From NCBI GenBank assembly GCA_030621655.1, contig JAUXHH010000099.1, positions 1 to 6,244 on the forward strand: a DNA stretch of 6,244 nt, written 5' to 3'. Under the pieces are notes generated by a model. The model had not been told where the DNA came from, searched no databases, and was given only the letters and a program-made list of their open reading frames with translations. Origin of the DNA: Desulfobacterales bacterium. Lineage in GTDB: Bacteria; Desulfobacterota; Desulfobulbia; Desulfobulbales; BM004. This document shows positions 5,073-6,244 of this stretch, in pieces. The translations under genes and the position numbers were made by a program. Each line of letters begins with the position of its first letter. Position 1 is the first letter of the stretch.

Positions 5073-6244
5073 ATGAATATGACTGTAAAATATACAAAAA
5101 TATTTTGTTATACAATTTTTCCTTTATTTCTTTTAACCATAGGTTTTTCCATGCCTCAAACATCCCTGGCTGATCACCTCAGTGCACCCGTGCATCACAT
5201 CTCTATGGAGTTTGACTTAGAGACAAAGACCCTTAGCGCAAATTCCCGCATTGAACTGCCTGCCGGTGCAGGCCTTCAACTGGACCTCTCTTACCTGAAC
5301 GTATCCCAGATTCTGGTGAACGGTCAACCGGGAGAAACATCTCAGGACACCCCTATTCTCGACATTCATGAATCTACTGATGATCAAGAGATTTTTATCA
5401 CCTACCACAGAGAAATCCAACCTGATTCAGGTTCATACAGCCTGATCAGTGCAACAGGCATAACACTCTCAGACCATTGGTACCCTGCTGCTGACCGTGA
5501 AATGCTCTTCAAACTGACAGCAATGATCCCTGCCGACTTTGAGGCGATCTCCGAAGCGGAGGAGATCATTACCTTTGAGAGAGATAATAAGAAACAGGTA
5601 ACTTTTCGTTTTCCATACCCCTTGCATAACATTAATTTTGTCGCAGGACCTTATAGTATAACCGAGGAAAAATTTGGTGACGAAAAAGACCTGGCTGCCT
5701 ATTTTTTTCCTGAGGACCAGGAGTTAGCAGCTGAATATATAGAAAAGGCCAGGCAATACCTTGAACGGTATGAAAAAATGCTGGGTCCATATCCTTTCAA
5801 ACGCTTCTCTATTGTGGAAAACAGGCTGCCTACAGGCTTTGCCATGCCCACCTTTACCCTCCTCGGTCAATCTGTGGTAAGGCTGCCATTTATCGTTGAT
5901 ACTTCTCTGGGACATGAAGTCCTGCATGCCTGGTTTGGCAACGGAGTACGCATGTCTCCCCAGGAGGGAAACTGGGTCGAAGGATTGACAACCTATCTTG
6001 CGGATCAGGCCTTTGCTGCAGATCAGGGACGGGAAATAACATATAGAAAGGAACAGCTTGTCAGGTATCAAAGTTACGTCAGGCCTGACATGGATCTCAC
6101 CCTTCGCGACTTCAGCAATGTCGGCCATGGACACAGCGAAGGCCGCCCGGTTCGTGCAGTCGGTTACAATAAATCCTCCATGTTCTTTCATATGCTGCAG
6201 AACAAGATTGGACCTGAGGTGTTCACAAATTCCCTGCGAGACTT
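5073..6244 (+). CDS. Exported M1-like zinc metallopeptidase (5' part; runs off the window)
   Basis: The first 390 codons of a gene that continues past the right edge. The frame is open from ATG 5073. ATG 5079 (codon 3) is equally plausible, because the only Shine-Dalgarno-like GGA (5070-5072) is better spaced for it. Residues 7-33 form a signal peptide with a hydrophobic core (IFPLFLLTIGF) and likely cleavage after SLA (33), so the enzyme acts outside the cytoplasm. A beta-rich N-terminal domain (about 40-200) precedes the catalytic domain. The zinc site is HEVLH (281-285), with the third ligand Glu303 in GNWVEGLTTYLAD. RAVGYNKSSM (361-370) carries a Tyr at the position of the M1 catalytic tyrosine. 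A canonical GAMEN motif is absent; VENRLPTGFAMPTFTLLG (248-265) occupies its place, as I recall for a subfamily of bacterial M1-like proteins. Peptidase activity is likely; aminopeptidase specificity is uncertain. Confidence 0.88.
   Translation, partial: MNMTVKYTKIFCYTIFPLFLLTIGFSMPQTSLADHLSAPVHHISMEFDLETKTLSANSRIELPAGAGLQLDLSYLNVSQILVNGQPGETSQDTPILDIHESTDDQEIFITYHREIQPDSGSYSLISATGITLSDHWYPAADREMLFKLTAMIPADFEAISEAEEIITFERDNKKQVTFRFPYPLHNINFVAGPYSITEEKFGDEKDLAAYFFPEDQELAAEYIEKARQYLERYEKMLGPYPFKRFSIVENRLPTGFAMPTFTLLGQSVVRLPFIVDTSLGHEVLHAWFGNGVRMSPQEGNWVEGLTTYLADQAFAADQGREITYRKEQLVRYQSYVRPDMDLTLRDFSNVGHGHSEGRPVRAVGYNKSSMFFHMLQNKIGPEVFTNSLRD

Noticed and set aside
5217..6191. Three - strand open frames (5217-5420, 5402-5632, 5724-6191)
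   Set aside because: The + strand encodes a continuous M1-like peptidase through all of them.

Overview
The window appears to hold the downstream end of an integron gene-cassette array, followed by ordinary chromosomal genes of a bacterium with moderate GC content. The neighbours (a DUF4080-type radical SAM protein with a B12-binding-like domain, a TPR-methyltransferase and an M1-like peptidase) would fit a Desulfobacterota or other proteobacterial host. That guess rests on recalled family distributions and is weak. No integrase, attI site, rRNA, tRNA or CRISPR array is present.

Region 1-3140 has all genes on the + strand: the 3' end of a higB toxin gene, the higA antitoxin gene, a small family-2 glycosyltransferase, a six-TPR protein fused to a methyltransferase domain, and a 140-residue STAS/SpoIIAA-like protein. 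The three spacers after higA, the glycosyltransferase and the methyltransferase each look like an attC recombination site. Each begins with a sequence close or identical to RYYYAAC, contains an imperfect palindrome with a bulged A in its left arm, and ends with a sequence close to GTTRRRY. In all three the TAA stop codon of the preceding gene lies inside the left (R'') box. The genes also differ visibly in base composition: the glycosyltransferase is clearly more AT-rich than the methyltransferase. The best reading is three or four independently acquired cassettes, with a toxin-antitoxin pair as a likely stabiliser. The last gene has no recognisable attC after it, so the array seems to end there.

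Region 3201-4922 (- strand) is one B12-binding/radical SAM gene of the DUF4080 type. It is broken by a single in-frame TAA four codons before the CxxxCxxC cluster motif. Both halves stay in the same frame, so it is a recent nonsense pseudogene or a sequencing error. It converges on the array's last gene across a 60-bp spacer.

Region 4923-5072 is a 150-bp divergent intergenic stretch with a perfect A/T-rich 11-bp inverted repeat. From 5073 to the end of the window runs the first 390 codons of an exported M1-like metallopeptidase with a signal peptide and an HExxH zinc site.
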